Below are positions 1 to 8,322 of a stretch of DNA of 25,274 bases, one piece after another. Each line of letters opens with the position of its first letter. Position 1 is the stretch's first letter. The notes under the pieces are model-generated. The model had not been told where the DNA came from, did not search any database, and worked only from the letters and a program-made list of their open reading frames with translations. The position numbers were made by a program, and so were the translations under genes. The DNA is from JBBTCJ01 sp038043285 (GTDB lineage: Bacteria; Planctomycetota; Phycisphaerae; UBA1845), in contig JBBTCJ010000162.1 of NCBI GenBank assembly GCA_038043285.1, positions 1-25,274 of the forward strand, written 5' to 3'.

Positions 1-327
1 TCAGACAGCGGTTGCACCGGTCGCGGCGGCCTCGGTCGGGATCATGAGAGCGGGCAACGCGTTAATGGCTCCCGCCACGTCGAGCAGCTTTGGATCGGTG
101 TAAATGTTCGCGGTCAGCTCGGGCTTGGAATGCCGCATTGTGGCCTGAGCCGTCCGAAGCGGAACGCCCGCGGCGCACAGGTGGGTGCCGAAAGTCACTC
201 GGAGGGCGTGCACGTCCACGACGCGATTCCGTTCGTCACGCTGAACCACTATAGTGTTACGAGGCTGCCTCGTCCACCGTTTAAGGTGTTTCGGTGTGCA
301 CGTTTCGCGGAGATCCCGTGGTTCCAT
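1..327 (-). pseudogene. Tyrosine recombinase/integrase, C-terminal remnant
   Basis: A 108-residue frame with the C-terminal half of a tyrosine recombinase (phage integrase) catalytic domain. Visible are the box II His-x-x-Arg (HALR, about residues 40-43), the later Arg-His pair (MRHS, about 64-67) and the nucleophilic Tyr in NIYTD (about 76). The N-terminal arm-binding and core-binding domains and the first catalytic Arg are absent. The frame is closed by a TGA (331-333) only one codon upstream of the first ATG, so this is not a full gene with a mis-set start. Full-length family members are usually 300-400 residues. The true stop lies at 1-3, so the 3' end is complete. It sits about 30 bp past the 3' end of the RNase P RNA gene on the same strand. 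It is probably a relic of an integrated element and is unlikely to be active. The family call is firm; the history is inferred. Confidence 0.75.
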
Positions 328-354
328 CGATCATCGGAGATCGGTCGCGATCGT

Positions 355-826
355 GGGGTTTTGGCCGCGGCGGAGCGGGCAAGTAAGCCGAATTCTGTCG
401 TGGGCGATCATTTGTCTGGGCCGGAGGTCGCCCTCCGGCTCGAGCACCCTACCCGCAGCTTCGGAACGGCGGTTGGCGAATTCGGAATGGCGAATGGGAG
501 ACATTCGCGACTCTGTTTTCGCTCCGCGTCATTCCACGAGACGGGCCGCCTCTTGCTGCCTACATGGGCTTGCTGGCGGTGGGGTTTGCCCTGCCGCGAC
601 TGTCACCAATCGCGCGGTGCGCTCTTACCGCACCATTTCACCCTTACAGGGCCAAGGCCCTGCGGTGTTTTTTCTGTGGCACTTTCCCTCGGATCGCTCC
701 GGGTTGGGGTTACCAACCACCGTGCCCTGTCCAGTTCGGACTTTCCTCCCGGGCGAGACCCGCGCGGTGTCCCGCGCAAGCCGCCCGAGCGATCGCCTTC
801 GCCCGCTCCGCCGCGGCGAAAACCCC
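355..826 (-). ncRNA. rnpB: RNase P RNA, bacterial type A
   Basis: This is the catalytic RNA of RNase P, which trims the 5' leader from pre-tRNAs. On the minus strand the hallmark conserved blocks occur in order. The 5' block GAGGAAAGTCCGAACT lies at about 733-748. GTAAGAGCGCACCGCG lies near 610-630. The 3' block ACAGAATTCGGCTTAC lies at 383-398. The L15-type GGT-containing segment lies near 450-465. The two ends form helix P1: 801-826 and 355-380 are complementary over 26 positions with one mismatch, longer than usual. Mature ends are not defined by sequence alone, so the mature RNA may be a few bases shorter. A consensus -10 box lies 48 bases upstream. The long plus-strand frames across this stretch are artefacts. 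Confidence 0.95.
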
Positions 827-867
827 AGATCATTGCCGTTGGCCGATTCGTATCGACATGCGGCAGG

Positions 868-880
868 ACGGGGATTATAC
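868..880 (-). promoter_or_regulatory. Probable rnpB promoter (-10 box)
   Basis: The minus strand reads TATAAT (879 to 874), a perfect sigma-70 -10 hexamer. Transcription would start near 867, about 40 bases before the P1 helix of RNase P RNA, implying a short 5' leader that is processed. No good -35 match is seen at 16-18 bp spacing, so activity may depend on other elements. Confidence 0.5.
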
Positions 881-1022
881 ATGCTCCGCAGCAGCGGCGG
901 TAGCTGCTTCCGAACGCGACTGGGCCACGGTCACGACGCCGTCGATTGGCCAGGGGAAGTCTGGACCGGCAGGGGGCGTGCGCCTCTGATTGAATTTGGA
1001 CTCTTGGGAGTGCCGCGCCACG

Positions 1023-2513
1023 ATGAGCCTCGCGACCACAACGTCGTCCCCGAAGGAGCAGCAATCCCGCGCGAGCACCCTCGCCGGGCGATGTGCCGCG
1101 GGTTTGGGCGCCGTCGCATTGGCATGGCTGATCTATGGCTCGTTAGCCCACGACCCGATGAGGGGCGCAGGTGGACATGACGCACATGCTCAAGCTCCGA
1201 GCAGGTGGTCGATCCTGCCGTTTGCGGGACTCCTGTTGTGCATCGCGACCTTCCCATTGATCCCGTCGATCGCGCATTGGTGGGAGCACAACAAGAACCG
1301 CTTGATGGTGTCGTTGACCTTCGGCACCGCGACGTTGGGGTACTACTGGGCCGGCTACGGATGGTCGAAGACGCACGGAGTCCTTGAGCATGCCGTCGTT
1401 GAGGAGTACATCCCCTTCATGGTGCTGCTCTTTTCGTTGTACGTGATCAGCGGCGGGATTTCATTGACCGGCGATCTCGCTGCTCATCCTGCGACCAACA
1501 CCGCATTCTTGGCCGTTGGCGCGATGATCGCCAGCATTGTCGGAACGACTGGGGCGAGCATGTTGCTGATTCGTCCCTTGCTCCAGACCAACGCCGAGCG
1601 GAAGCACGTCAAACACACGGTGATTTTCTTCATCTTTCTGGTGAGCAATTGCGGCGGATGCCTGCTCCCCATCGGCGACCCGCCGCTGTTCTTGGGCTAC
1701 CTTAAGGGCGTGCCGTTCCTTTGGACGCTGGCATTGTGGAAGGAGTGGGCGGTGGTTTGCGGTGCGCTGCTGTTGATCTACTACCTCTGGGATCACCGGG
1801 CGTACAAGACCGAGGCGGTCCGCGACATCGTCCGCGACGAAGCACAACTCGCGCCGCTGCGACTTCGCGGCAGAATTAACCTCGCCTTGTTGTCGGGCGT
1901 CGTGCTCTGCGTCGGATTGGTGAAGCCCGGTGAGGAGTTTCTTGGGCTTGGTTTCCGAACGTTTCCGTTTATGCGCGAATTGGTCACGCTGGCGTTGGTG
2001 GCGGCCTCGCTGAAATGGAGCAAGCCGGGTGTTCGCGAGGCCAACCAGTTCAACTATGCCGCGATCCTCGAAGTAGCGGCGCTGTTCATCGGCATCTTTC
2101 TGTGCATGCAGGCGCCGATCGAGATTCTACGAGCGAATGGAACAGCCCTGGCCCCGTACCTGAACTCGCCCAGGGCGTTCTTCTGGGCTACCGGGGCGCT
2201 CTCCAGCTTCCTGGACAATGCTCCAACGTACGTTGTTTTTTTCGAGACCGCCGCCAGCATGACGCCCGATCATGCTCTCGGTGTGCTGCGTCTCGTGGAC
2301 GGAACCACGATCTTCCCGTCGATGTTGACCGCGATCTCCTGCGGGGCCGTGTTCATGGGGGCGAACACCTACATCGGCAACGGTCCGAACTTCATGGTCA
2401 AGAGCATTGCCGAGCAGGCGGGGGTGAAGATGCCGAGCTTCTTCGGCTACATGCTCTACAGCCTGGGAATTCTGGTTCCGCTGTTCCTTGTCGTAACGGT
2501 GGTGTTCATGTAA
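1023..2513 (+). CDS. Sodium:proton antiporter, NhaD/CitMHS-like ion transporter
   Basis: A 496-residue polytopic inner-membrane protein with about 11-13 hydrophobic segments starting near residue 20. It matches the ion-transporter superfamily group usually annotated as sodium:proton antiporter or putative citrate transporter (NhaD/CitMHS_2). Recognisable blocks are the loop with IGDPPLFLGYLKG mid-protein, the SFLDNAPTY motif, and the C-terminal IGNGPNFMVK and MPSFFGYM motifs characteristic of that group. It would exchange Na+ for H+, or carry an organic anion; the sequence does not settle which. ATG 1023 is preferred over the in-frame TTG at 990 because a GGGAG lies 12 bases before it and the upstream residues are not family-like. 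It is divergent from rnpB, and a small zinc-ribbon-like gene follows 44 bp downstream. Family is confident; substrate is uncertain. Confidence 0.88.
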   Translation: MSLATTTSSPKEQQSRASTLAGRCAAGLGAVALAWLIYGSLAHDPMRGAGGHDAHAQAPSRWSILPFAGLLLCIATFPLIPSIAHWWEHNKNRLMVSLTFGTATLGYYWAGYGWSKTHGVLEHAVVEEYIPFMVLLFSLYVISGGISLTGDLAAHPATNTAFLAVGAMIASIVGTTGASMLLIRPLLQTNAERKHVKHTVIFFIFLVSNCGGCLLPIGDPPLFLGYLKGVPFLWTLALWKEWAVVCGALLLIYYLWDHRAYKTEAVRDIVRDEAQLAPLRLRGRINLALLSGVVLCVGLVKPGEEFLGLGFRTFPFMRELVTLALVAASLKWSKPGVREANQFNYAAILEVAALFIGIFLCMQAPIEILRANGTALAPYLNSPRAFFWATGALSSFLDNAPTYVVFFETAASMTPDHALGVLRLVDGTTIFPSMLTAISCGAVFMGANTYIGNGPNFMVKSIAEQAGVKMPSFFGYMLYSLGILVPLFLVVTVVFM

Positions 2514-2557
2514 TCTCAGCGCGGCGACGTGATTCTTAAGGTACGAGGCTCTGCGCG

Positions 2558-2752
2558 ATGCTTGTTCGATTTGACTGTCCGGCCTGCGGGTTGTCCCATT
2601 CGTTCGACATGCCCGAGACAACCATCCACATGACTTGCGGGCGTACGCACAAGGTGCTTGAACTACGCCTCACCAAGGGCGGCGACGTGAAGTCGAGGAT
2701 CGTCGACGAGCCGGGTGCAGGCCAAGGCCGCGACGCGGACGAAGATTCGTAG
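2558..2752 (+). CDS. Small zinc-ribbon-like protein
   Basis: A 64-residue protein with a Cys-x-x-Cys knuckle (FDCPACG, residues 6-12) and a second cluster MTCGRTHK (residues 25-32) holding one Cys and one His. This pattern could bind one zinc ion as a truncated ribbon. The middle (LELRLTKGGDVKSRI) looks like two short beta strands, and the tail is acidic. No signal peptide or membrane segment is present. It lies 44 bp after the antiporter on the same strand and may be co-transcribed. Its stop is 122 bp from the end of the convergent glycosyltransferase. I do not recognise a characterised family. Coding character is supported by the ordered Cys/His spacing and ATG start, but its small size leaves some doubt. 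Confidence 0.6.
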   Translation: MLVRFDCPACGLSHSFDMPETTIHMTCGRTHKVLELRLTKGGDVKSRIVDEPGAGQGRDADEDS

Positions 2753-2874
2753 GGGGCGCGGTTTCGGACCGGGCAACGCCAAGCCCAGTCGGTCGGACTG
2801 TGCCCGCCGCCGGTCTCGTGGCGTGCGGAGCACACCCTACGTGGCTCTCCGTACCGACCGTCCGTGACGGGTTC

Positions 2875-4086
2875 TCACGTCGCGGCAAGCGCCCGATACG
2901 CACCGGCGTAGAGTTCCCAGACCCGGCGTTGCTCGAACTGCTCCATGACCCACGTCCGTCCCGCCAGGCCCATCCGGCGCCGTTTCGCCGCATCATCGAT
3001 AAGCGTAGCGATGGCCGTGCCGAGGGAGCCTGCGTCCCGCATCGGCACCTGCAATCCCGTAACGCCGGGGACCAGCGCATTGCGGGCCCCCGTGGCATCC
3101 GTCGTGATCGTGGGAATCTCCATCGCGGCCGCCTCAAGCAGAACCGTCGGCAATCCTTCGCGATAGGTAGGCAGAACGAGCATGTCCATGGCGGCGAAGA
3201 AGGGCGCGACGTCCTCCTGCCAACCGGCTAGGCGGACCTGCGGGCAGCGGGACAAGAAGTCGATGGCCCCCTCCGACGGCCGGTCGCGGTGTTCATAGCT
3301 GCCGACAACCAGAAGCACGGCTGAAGGAGACTTTTCGGCCACACTTCGGAACGCCTCGGCCAACTCCTCGATACCCTTGTCTCGCGTCAGACGACCGACA
3401 AAACCGACCACGACGGCATCCGGCGGAATGTTGAACCGTTGCCGCACCGCCGGCCCTTCGGCGCGCCACGCCGGCGAGAACCGCGTCAAGTCGATTCCAT
3501 TGGCGCTTCCCGCTCCCAGCACCGTGACGGTTCCTGGCCGAGCGATGTCGTCTTTCAATGCCTCGTCGCGCACGGACGCGGACACGGAGTAGGTTACGTG
3601 GGCGAGGCGGCAGGGGATCCGCGTGGACCATCGAAGGACGCTCCCCAGCAGCCCGCGCTTTCCCTGATACGACAGGCCGTGGAGAATATGCACCACGCGA
3701 CGCGACCGCGCCAGTTTGGCGGCGATGGATCCGAGCAACGCGCCTTTGGGCGTGGCGACTTCGACGAGATCAAACCGCTCGGCCCGGAGGAAGCGATACA
3801 GCTGCCAGAGCGCGCGCAAGTCCTTCCACGGTGTGACGGCGCGGGTGAAGGGGACAGCAAACAGACGAACGCCTCGGGCACGGATGGCCGAATCAAGTTC
3901 CGACGACGCACACACCACTGTGACGTCAAAGCCGCCGGCGACGAAATGCTCCAGGCGACCGGCGTAGAGAACCTGAATGGATTTGCCGATAGTAGCGATG
4001 ACACAAAGCCGGAGGCGGCACCGTGCGCTCCGAGAGCCGACGGGCGACGATGCACTCACCGCGTCCGGCGGCGGATTCGCGAACAT
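2875..4086 (-). CDS. Glycosyltransferase family 4
   Basis: A GT-B fold retaining glycosyltransferase of family GT4, which transfers a sugar from an activated nucleotide donor to a lipid-linked or polysaccharide acceptor at the inner face of the membrane. The N-terminal acceptor domain begins at about residue 30 (LCVIATIGKSIQVLYAGRL). The C-terminal donor domain carries VVGFVGRLTRDKGI and the Glu-x7-Glu signature (REGLPTVLLEAA). Overall it resembles the PglA-like or WbnK-like galactosyl/N-acetylgalactosaminyl transferases that open with this type of N-terminus; the donor cannot be read. ATG 4086 gives 403 residues; an in-frame TTG at 4116 would add ten. A TTGACA box upstream would place the transcript start almost at 4086. 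It is divergent from the next GT4 and adjoins a polysaccharide operon. Confidence 0.88.
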   Translation of the reverse strand: MFANPPPDAVSASSPVGSRSARCRLRLCVIATIGKSIQVLYAGRLEHFVAGGFDVTVVCASSELDSAIRARGVRLFAVPFTRAVTPWKDLRALWQLYRFLRAERFDLVEVATPKGALLGSIAAKLARSRRVVHILHGLSYQGKRGLLGSVLRWSTRIPCRLAHVTYSVSASVRDEALKDDIARPGTVTVLGAGSANGIDLTRFSPAWRAEGPAVRQRFNIPPDAVVVGFVGRLTRDKGIEELAEAFRSVAEKSPSAVLLVVGSYEHRDRPSEGAIDFLSRCPQVRLAGWQEDVAPFFAAMDMLVLPTYREGLPTVLLEAAAMEIPTITTDATGARNALVPGVTGLQVPMRDAGSLGTAIATLIDDAAKRRRMGLAGRTWVMEQFEQRRVWELYAGAYRALAAT

Positions 4087-4095
4087 GCACGAGGT

Positions 4096-4123
4096 ATGAT
4101 GTTGCGGTCCGTGCAAGTGTCAA
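4096..4123 (-). promoter_or_regulatory. Candidate promoter for the first GT4 gene
   Basis: The minus strand shows a perfect -35 hexamer TTGACA (4123 to 4118), a 16-bp spacer and CATCAT (4101 to 4096), which matches four of six -10 positions. Transcription would begin near 4089, leaving almost no leader before ATG 4086, so the mRNA may be leaderless. The site lies in the divergent gap between the two glycosyltransferase genes. Confidence 0.35.
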
Positions 4124-4164
4124 GTCGGTTGATCGTCTCGGTCTAAGCGCGGCCTGGAACGGAC

Positions 4165-5367
4165 ATGCACGTCACGGTGGCGATCGACGCCCGTTTTGAC
4201 CGAACGCCCGACGGGGACGTGTGGACCGACGGCTGGGCCAGGCATTCTTTCTGGCTGCGGTACCTCATGGTGTTCGACGAGGTTCGCGTACTTGCCCGGG
4301 TTCGGGACGTATCCTCCGTGCCCGGTACCTTCGTGCGGTGTACCGGTCCAGGGGTCGATTTCGCTCCGATTCCGCATTACCTGGGGCCTTGGCAGTATGC
4401 GTTGCGATACCCGCGCGTTCGGTCGGCGGTGAGACGGACGCTCGCAAGCGCCGAGGCCGTCGTCCTTCGCGCTCCCGCCACGGTGGCCAACCTTGCGGAA
4501 GCGTTCCTCCGACCGCGCGGGCGCCCGTATGGCGTTGAGGTGGTCGGCGACCCGCTGGACGTGTTCTCGTCCGGTAGTGTGCAGACGATTCTTCGCCCCA
4601 TGCTCCGTGTGCTGTTCACGCGGGCTTTGCGCCGACAATGTCGCGGCGCGTGCGCCGCCTCATACGTCACGGCGTCGACGTTGCAGCGGAGATACCCCGC
4701 AAGCGCGGGCGTGTTTTCGACCTCCTACTCCAGCATCGACATGCCCGACGAAGCCTACGTCGACGCGCCGCGCCCGATTCGAACGCCGAGTCGCCCCGCG
4801 CGGGTCGTGTTTGTCGGCTCGCTGGGACATCTCTACAAGGCTCCCGATTCGTTGATCGAGGCCGTCGCCATCGCCGCAGGCAGAGGCTTAGGAGTGCAAC
4901 TCACCGTCGTCGGCGACGGGAAGCATCGCTCGGACATGGAATCGTTGGCTGCCGCGCTCGGCGTCGCCGGGCGCGTGCGATTTGTGGGGAATCTCCCGTC
5001 GGGAAAGGCCATCCGCGACGAGCTCGATCAAGCCGACCTGTTCGTCCTTCCCTCGCGGGCCGAGGGGCTGCCGCGCGCGCTGATCGAGGCCATGGCCCGG
5101 GCGCTGCCCTGCCTCTCAACCGGAATCGGCGGTATTCCGGAGTTGTTGTCGGTCTCGGAGCTGGTCCCCGCCGGCGACGCACCGACGCTGGCGACCAGAA
5201 TGTGCGCGGTGCTCGGCGATACGCAACGATTGGCGAGATTGTCCGCGGAGAACCTTCAGCGGGCTCGGGCGTACCACGTCGCCGCATTGACTCCTCGCCG
5301 GCGTGCGTTTTACGAGGCGGTGCGCGATGCGGCCGCGGTTTGCCTACAGTCCCGGCGTGCAATATGA
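4165..5367 (+). CDS. Glycosyltransferase family 4
   Basis: A 400-residue GT-B glycosyltransferase. The N-terminal half is divergent and recognisable mainly by its Rossmann-like pattern. The C-terminal donor-binding half is typical of GT4: RVVFVGSLGHLYKAPDSLI opens the domain at about residue 213, LTVVGDGKHR follows near 250, and the Glu-x7-Glu signature is AEGLPRALIEAMA near 305. Sugar and acceptor are unknown. It starts at ATG 4165 and is transcribed away from the other GT4 (2875-4086), with 78 bp between starts. It converges with the beta-helix gene across a 208-bp gap in which no hairpin with a T-run was seen. Context points to surface or extracellular polysaccharide synthesis. Confidence 0.87.
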   Translation: MHVTVAIDARFDRTPDGDVWTDGWARHSFWLRYLMVFDEVRVLARVRDVSSVPGTFVRCTGPGVDFAPIPHYLGPWQYALRYPRVRSAVRRTLASAEAVVLRAPATVANLAEAFLRPRGRPYGVEVVGDPLDVFSSGSVQTILRPMLRVLFTRALRRQCRGACAASYVTASTLQRRYPASAGVFSTSYSSIDMPDEAYVDAPRPIRTPSRPARVVFVGSLGHLYKAPDSLIEAVAIAAGRGLGVQLTVVGDGKHRSDMESLAAALGVAGRVRFVGNLPSGKAIRDELDQADLFVLPSRAEGLPRALIEAMARALPCLSTGIGGIPELLSVSELVPAGDAPTLATRMCAVLGDTQRLARLSAENLQRARAYHVAALTPRRRAFYEAVRDAAAVCLQSRRAI

Positions 5368-5575
5368 CTCGATTGTTATGGTGCTTCGTCCGCCTTCGCC
5401 CATGGCGACGACGCCTTCGCGTCGCGCCGTCCAATCTTTCAGAGGACCGGTTGCAGGCCCGGTGACACGTCCGCGGGCTGGGGCTCTCAGCTCGGATCAG
5501 AGCGCATCGCTGCCATACTATGGATCGTGTGCCCCGTCGCTGCGAGATCATGGCCATTGATTCGGTGACGACCCC

Positions 5576-6931
5576 CTACGGCCCGTGGACGTGAACCTGA
5601 AGATGGGTCTTTTGCAGGAAGGGGTCTTGCGTGGTGATGCTGCTCCGCGGGTTGACGACGTACAGTTCGCCTGAAATCCCCTCTGCGAAGCTGTGCTCCA
5701 TTCGACCGCTGAACTGTAATGCACTTCGCTCACGGTCGTCGTAAAGATAACTGCGAACGAACTCGATCCGTCCCAATCCGGAGCGATCCTCGCGCGCGAC
5801 AAATTTCACCTGCAACGGGAACTCCGTACGTTTTCGGGCGACCATATTCCATTTGCAATCGGAAAACCGCAGCTGCAAATCTCCGCTGGGGTTCCACGCG
5901 CAGTACAGTCCCGAATACTCCGTCCGCTCGATGGTGCAGGCGACGAACTCGATCCGTCCACGGGGAACACGCTCCTCACCCACCATGACTCGAAGACCCG
6001 GATGTCGCGTGTTCCTTCCCAGGCAGTTCCAGAAGCGGACGTCCACCGGCTGCGAATCCGGTGTCAACCGCATCACATTCACCACGAACGCGCTCCCTTC
6101 GTTGTCCTCGGAGATGCAATTCAACACCGCTATGTCGATGAGCGCGTCGCGTGCGCTTCCCGGCTCCAGGTCGAGCCCGGCTTGCGGTGCCGTTCCCCGC
6201 GTGTTCCGGAAAACGCAATGCTCGATTCGAACCTGCTCGCCGGAGAGCAGGCTCATCCCCTGGCGATAGTTGTTCCGACAAACGCAGTCGCGGATCAGCA
6301 CGTCGCGGCAGCCGAGCCGGCGCTCGTCTTCGATGGGTCCAAGGTAAATCCCGTCGCCCCCCGAATGTTCCAGCGTAAGACCCAGCACCGCAATCTTGCC
6401 GGACCCGCGGAACGCCAAGGTGTGACGAAACTCCGACTGTTCATAGGCTCCCGAAACATAGTCCTCCTGCCACATCCGAAGGACGGCGCCATACCCCCGT
6501 ACCGTCACGTTTTCGACGCCCGTACCTGTGAATAGCGAGTCGCGCATGCCGTGGAACTCGCCGCGCTTGGCCACGACCACGACTCCCGGATCAAGCACCA
6601 GCTCTTGGTTGCTCGCCAGGGTCACGGGACGAACCACCCACTCAGCACCGACGTACGGGACGATGACCTTCGCGGCGCGCGAGTCAATGGCCGATTGAAT
6701 CGCTTCGGTGGCATCGACGGGATCGAATCCCCACCAGGCGGCGTTGGCGACGGTACGCTCGCCTCGACGGACTTCCTCGACGGCGGCCGGGTTGCGAAAC
6801 GACCCAGGCATCGGCGCGGACGACTCCGCGCCCTCCGCCGTCCTCGATCCAACGCCCATGACACCGCAGAGCAGCATAGCTCCGGCGCGGGCAGTTCGTC
6901 GCTGGCCTAGCCTATCTCCGCCGTGGATCAA
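5576..6931 (-). CDS. Exported right-handed parallel beta-helix protein
   Basis: The last gene of the minus-strand polysaccharide operon. After a pectate-lyase-3-like opening (WWGFDPVDATEAIQSAIDSR, about residues 66-85) come rungs with the regular hydrophobic/Asn pattern of a parallel beta-helix (for example VLIRDCVCRNNYRQGMSL and VRIEHCVFRNTRG), filling most of its 451 residues. Such proteins are polysaccharide lyases, hydrolases or epimerases; catalytic residues cannot be assigned by eye. The start chosen is TTG 6931, which overlaps the upstream stop as TTGA and has AGGAG seven bases before it. A longer frame from 7006 would overlap the upstream gene by 79 bases and lacks this site. From TTG the N-terminus is basic, then a short hydrophobic stretch (AGAMLLCGVMGVGS), a plausible if weak signal peptide. 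It probably acts on the glycan made by its operon. Confidence 0.8.
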   Translation of the reverse strand: MIHGGDRLGQRRTARAGAMLLCGVMGVGSRTAEGAESSAPMPGSFRNPAAVEEVRRGERTVANAAWWGFDPVDATEAIQSAIDSRAAKVIVPYVGAEWVVRPVTLASNQELVLDPGVVVVAKRGEFHGMRDSLFTGTGVENVTVRGYGAVLRMWQEDYVSGAYEQSEFRHTLAFRGSGKIAVLGLTLEHSGGDGIYLGPIEDERRLGCRDVLIRDCVCRNNYRQGMSLLSGEQVRIEHCVFRNTRGTAPQAGLDLEPGSARDALIDIAVLNCISEDNEGSAFVVNVMRLTPDSQPVDVRFWNCLGRNTRHPGLRVMVGEERVPRGRIEFVACTIERTEYSGLYCAWNPSGDLQLRFSDCKWNMVARKRTEFPLQVKFVAREDRSGLGRIEFVRSYLYDDRERSALQFSGRMEHSFAEGISGELYVVNPRSSITTQDPFLQKTHLQVHVHGP

Positions 6932-8322
6932 CGCTTCGCTCCTACTCTGGTGCCGACCATCTCGGTGCCCAGAACCACAAAGAGCGACCAGAGCATGACG
7001 AGCCACGGGGTCCCGACGAAAAACTCATCGAAGGCCATGTAGGGAATCACGCCGACGCAGCCCGCCAACAGAACTTTTCCCTCCAGAACATACTCTCTGC
7101 GCCGTGGTGCTCCGCCGCGCAAGAGGTGCAGCACGATCCAGCCGAGCGTCCCATACAGCAAGAGTCCGCCGACAGCGCCGGTCTCCGCGAGCGTCCGCAA
7201 CAGGGCTGTGTGACTACTCCGCAATGTCTCTCCGAATTCCGTGGTGTCGCTTATGAGGTACCACCGATGCTGGCCCAACTCTTGCCGCATCGACTCGTCA
7301 TGCAACCTGGAATATATTGCTCCGTGCCCCTGCCCGATCAACAGGGCGGACGGACTGGCGGTGAATGACCGCCATGCCGTCGCGTAGCTCGTCGCCCGCG
7401 ACTGGTCCTCAAACGACCGGAACCGATCGGGGACGCCCACGATCAAGATGATGGTCGAAAACAGTGTTACGCAAGGCACTACGATCGCCAAGGAGCGTAT
7501 TCGCAATGCGATCATCAAGGCGAACGAAAACCCGGCTAGGCAGAGCAACGCGCCGCGGCTTCCCGTGGCCAGGATGGCCAGCAGGAACAACGTTGCCGCC
7601 ATCGCCCACCACGGCTTCAGCGACCCTCTTGCAAATATACCCCCCAGCGACACCGCAAGCGCCGGAACCAGGACAAGATTGAGCGTCGTCGACGATCCCA
7701 ACGGGCCGTACACTCGAATGAAGCCCAGAGCAGGCGTTATTAGATTGGCCCACGCCGCACTCGGGCGCCAACTTGGAAACACAAACGAAAGCATCACGTA
7801 GACGGCGACGATTCCTCCCAGTAGCAGCGTCACCAGGCGGGCGAAGCGACGGCGCTGATGGTCCGTCAGCCCGGAGCCCAATAGCGCGGCCGTGACCACG
7901 GCGCCGCACATCACCATCGACTCCAGCGCCGAATACCCCTTCATCGTCGAATCGCGCCCGTTCCAAGTGATCGACGCGATCTGCCAACCCCCAAGCAGAA
8001 TCATGGGTCCGACGAACCATCGTCGCGTAGATCGAGTCAAACCGTATGGTAGAAGTCGCGACAATCGAAGGGCCAATAACCCAAGCGCAACCGGAACAGC
8101 AATCGCGTCCGTCCACCACACCGGTCCGACGAACGGAACGGGAAGCGTCCGTCCTCGCGTGGATGGAATCAGCGAAACCGGCAACAAGAAACAGCTCAAT
8201 AGCAACAGGAGTGTCCACGGCGAAGGCCGAACGCCCTGCGGCGCAAGTGATGGACGTGGGCGGGTTCGCGGTGTCGGCATACGCATGCTCACGGACGCCG
8301 CCTCAGGCACAGTCGGGGTCAT
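6928..8322 (-). CDS. O-antigen ligase/polymerase-like membrane protein
   Basis: A 464-residue integral membrane protein with about 10-12 hydrophobic helices and a larger periplasmic loop late in the chain. That loop ends in SSHTALLRTLAETGAVGG (about residues 364-381), the His-x-x-x-Leu...Ala-Glu-x-Gly-x-x-Gly motif of the Wzy_C (WaaL/Wzy) superfamily. Proteins of this type either polymerise undecaprenyl-linked repeat units or ligate finished polymer to a lipid acceptor in the periplasm; sequence alone does not distinguish these. It starts at ATG 8322, overlapping the upstream glycosyltransferase stop as ATGA, and its stop overlaps the beta-helix start. With a flippase two genes upstream, a Wzx/Wzy-type pathway is the natural reading. 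Confidence 0.85.
   Translation of the reverse strand: MTPTVPEAASVSMRMPTPRTRPRPSLAPQGVRPSPWTLLLLLSCFLLPVSLIPSTRGRTLPVPFVGPVWWTDAIAVPVALGLLALRLSRLLPYGLTRSTRRWFVGPMILLGGWQIASITWNGRDSTMKGYSALESMVMCGAVVTAALLGSGLTDHQRRRFARLVTLLLGGIVAVYVMLSFVFPSWRPSAAWANLITPALGFIRVYGPLGSSTTLNLVLVPALAVSLGGIFARGSLKPWWAMAATLFLLAILATGSRGALLCLAGFSFALMIALRIRSLAIVVPCVTLFSTIILIVGVPDRFRSFEDQSRATSYATAWRSFTASPSALLIGQGHGAIYSRLHDESMRQELGQHRWYLISDTTEFGETLRSSHTALLRTLAETGAVGGLLLYGTLGWIVLHLLRGGAPRRREYVLEGKVLLAGCVGVIPYMAFDEFFVGTPWLVMLWSLFVVLGTEMVGTRVGAKR

Noticed and set aside
355..380. rnpB P1 helix acting as an intrinsic terminator
   Set aside because: No T-run follows the 3' arm on the minus strand.
130..1180. Plus-strand frames of 257 and 308 residues across 130-1180
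   Set aside because: They run antisense over the RNase P RNA gene and have no protein-like features; the RNA call explains the region.
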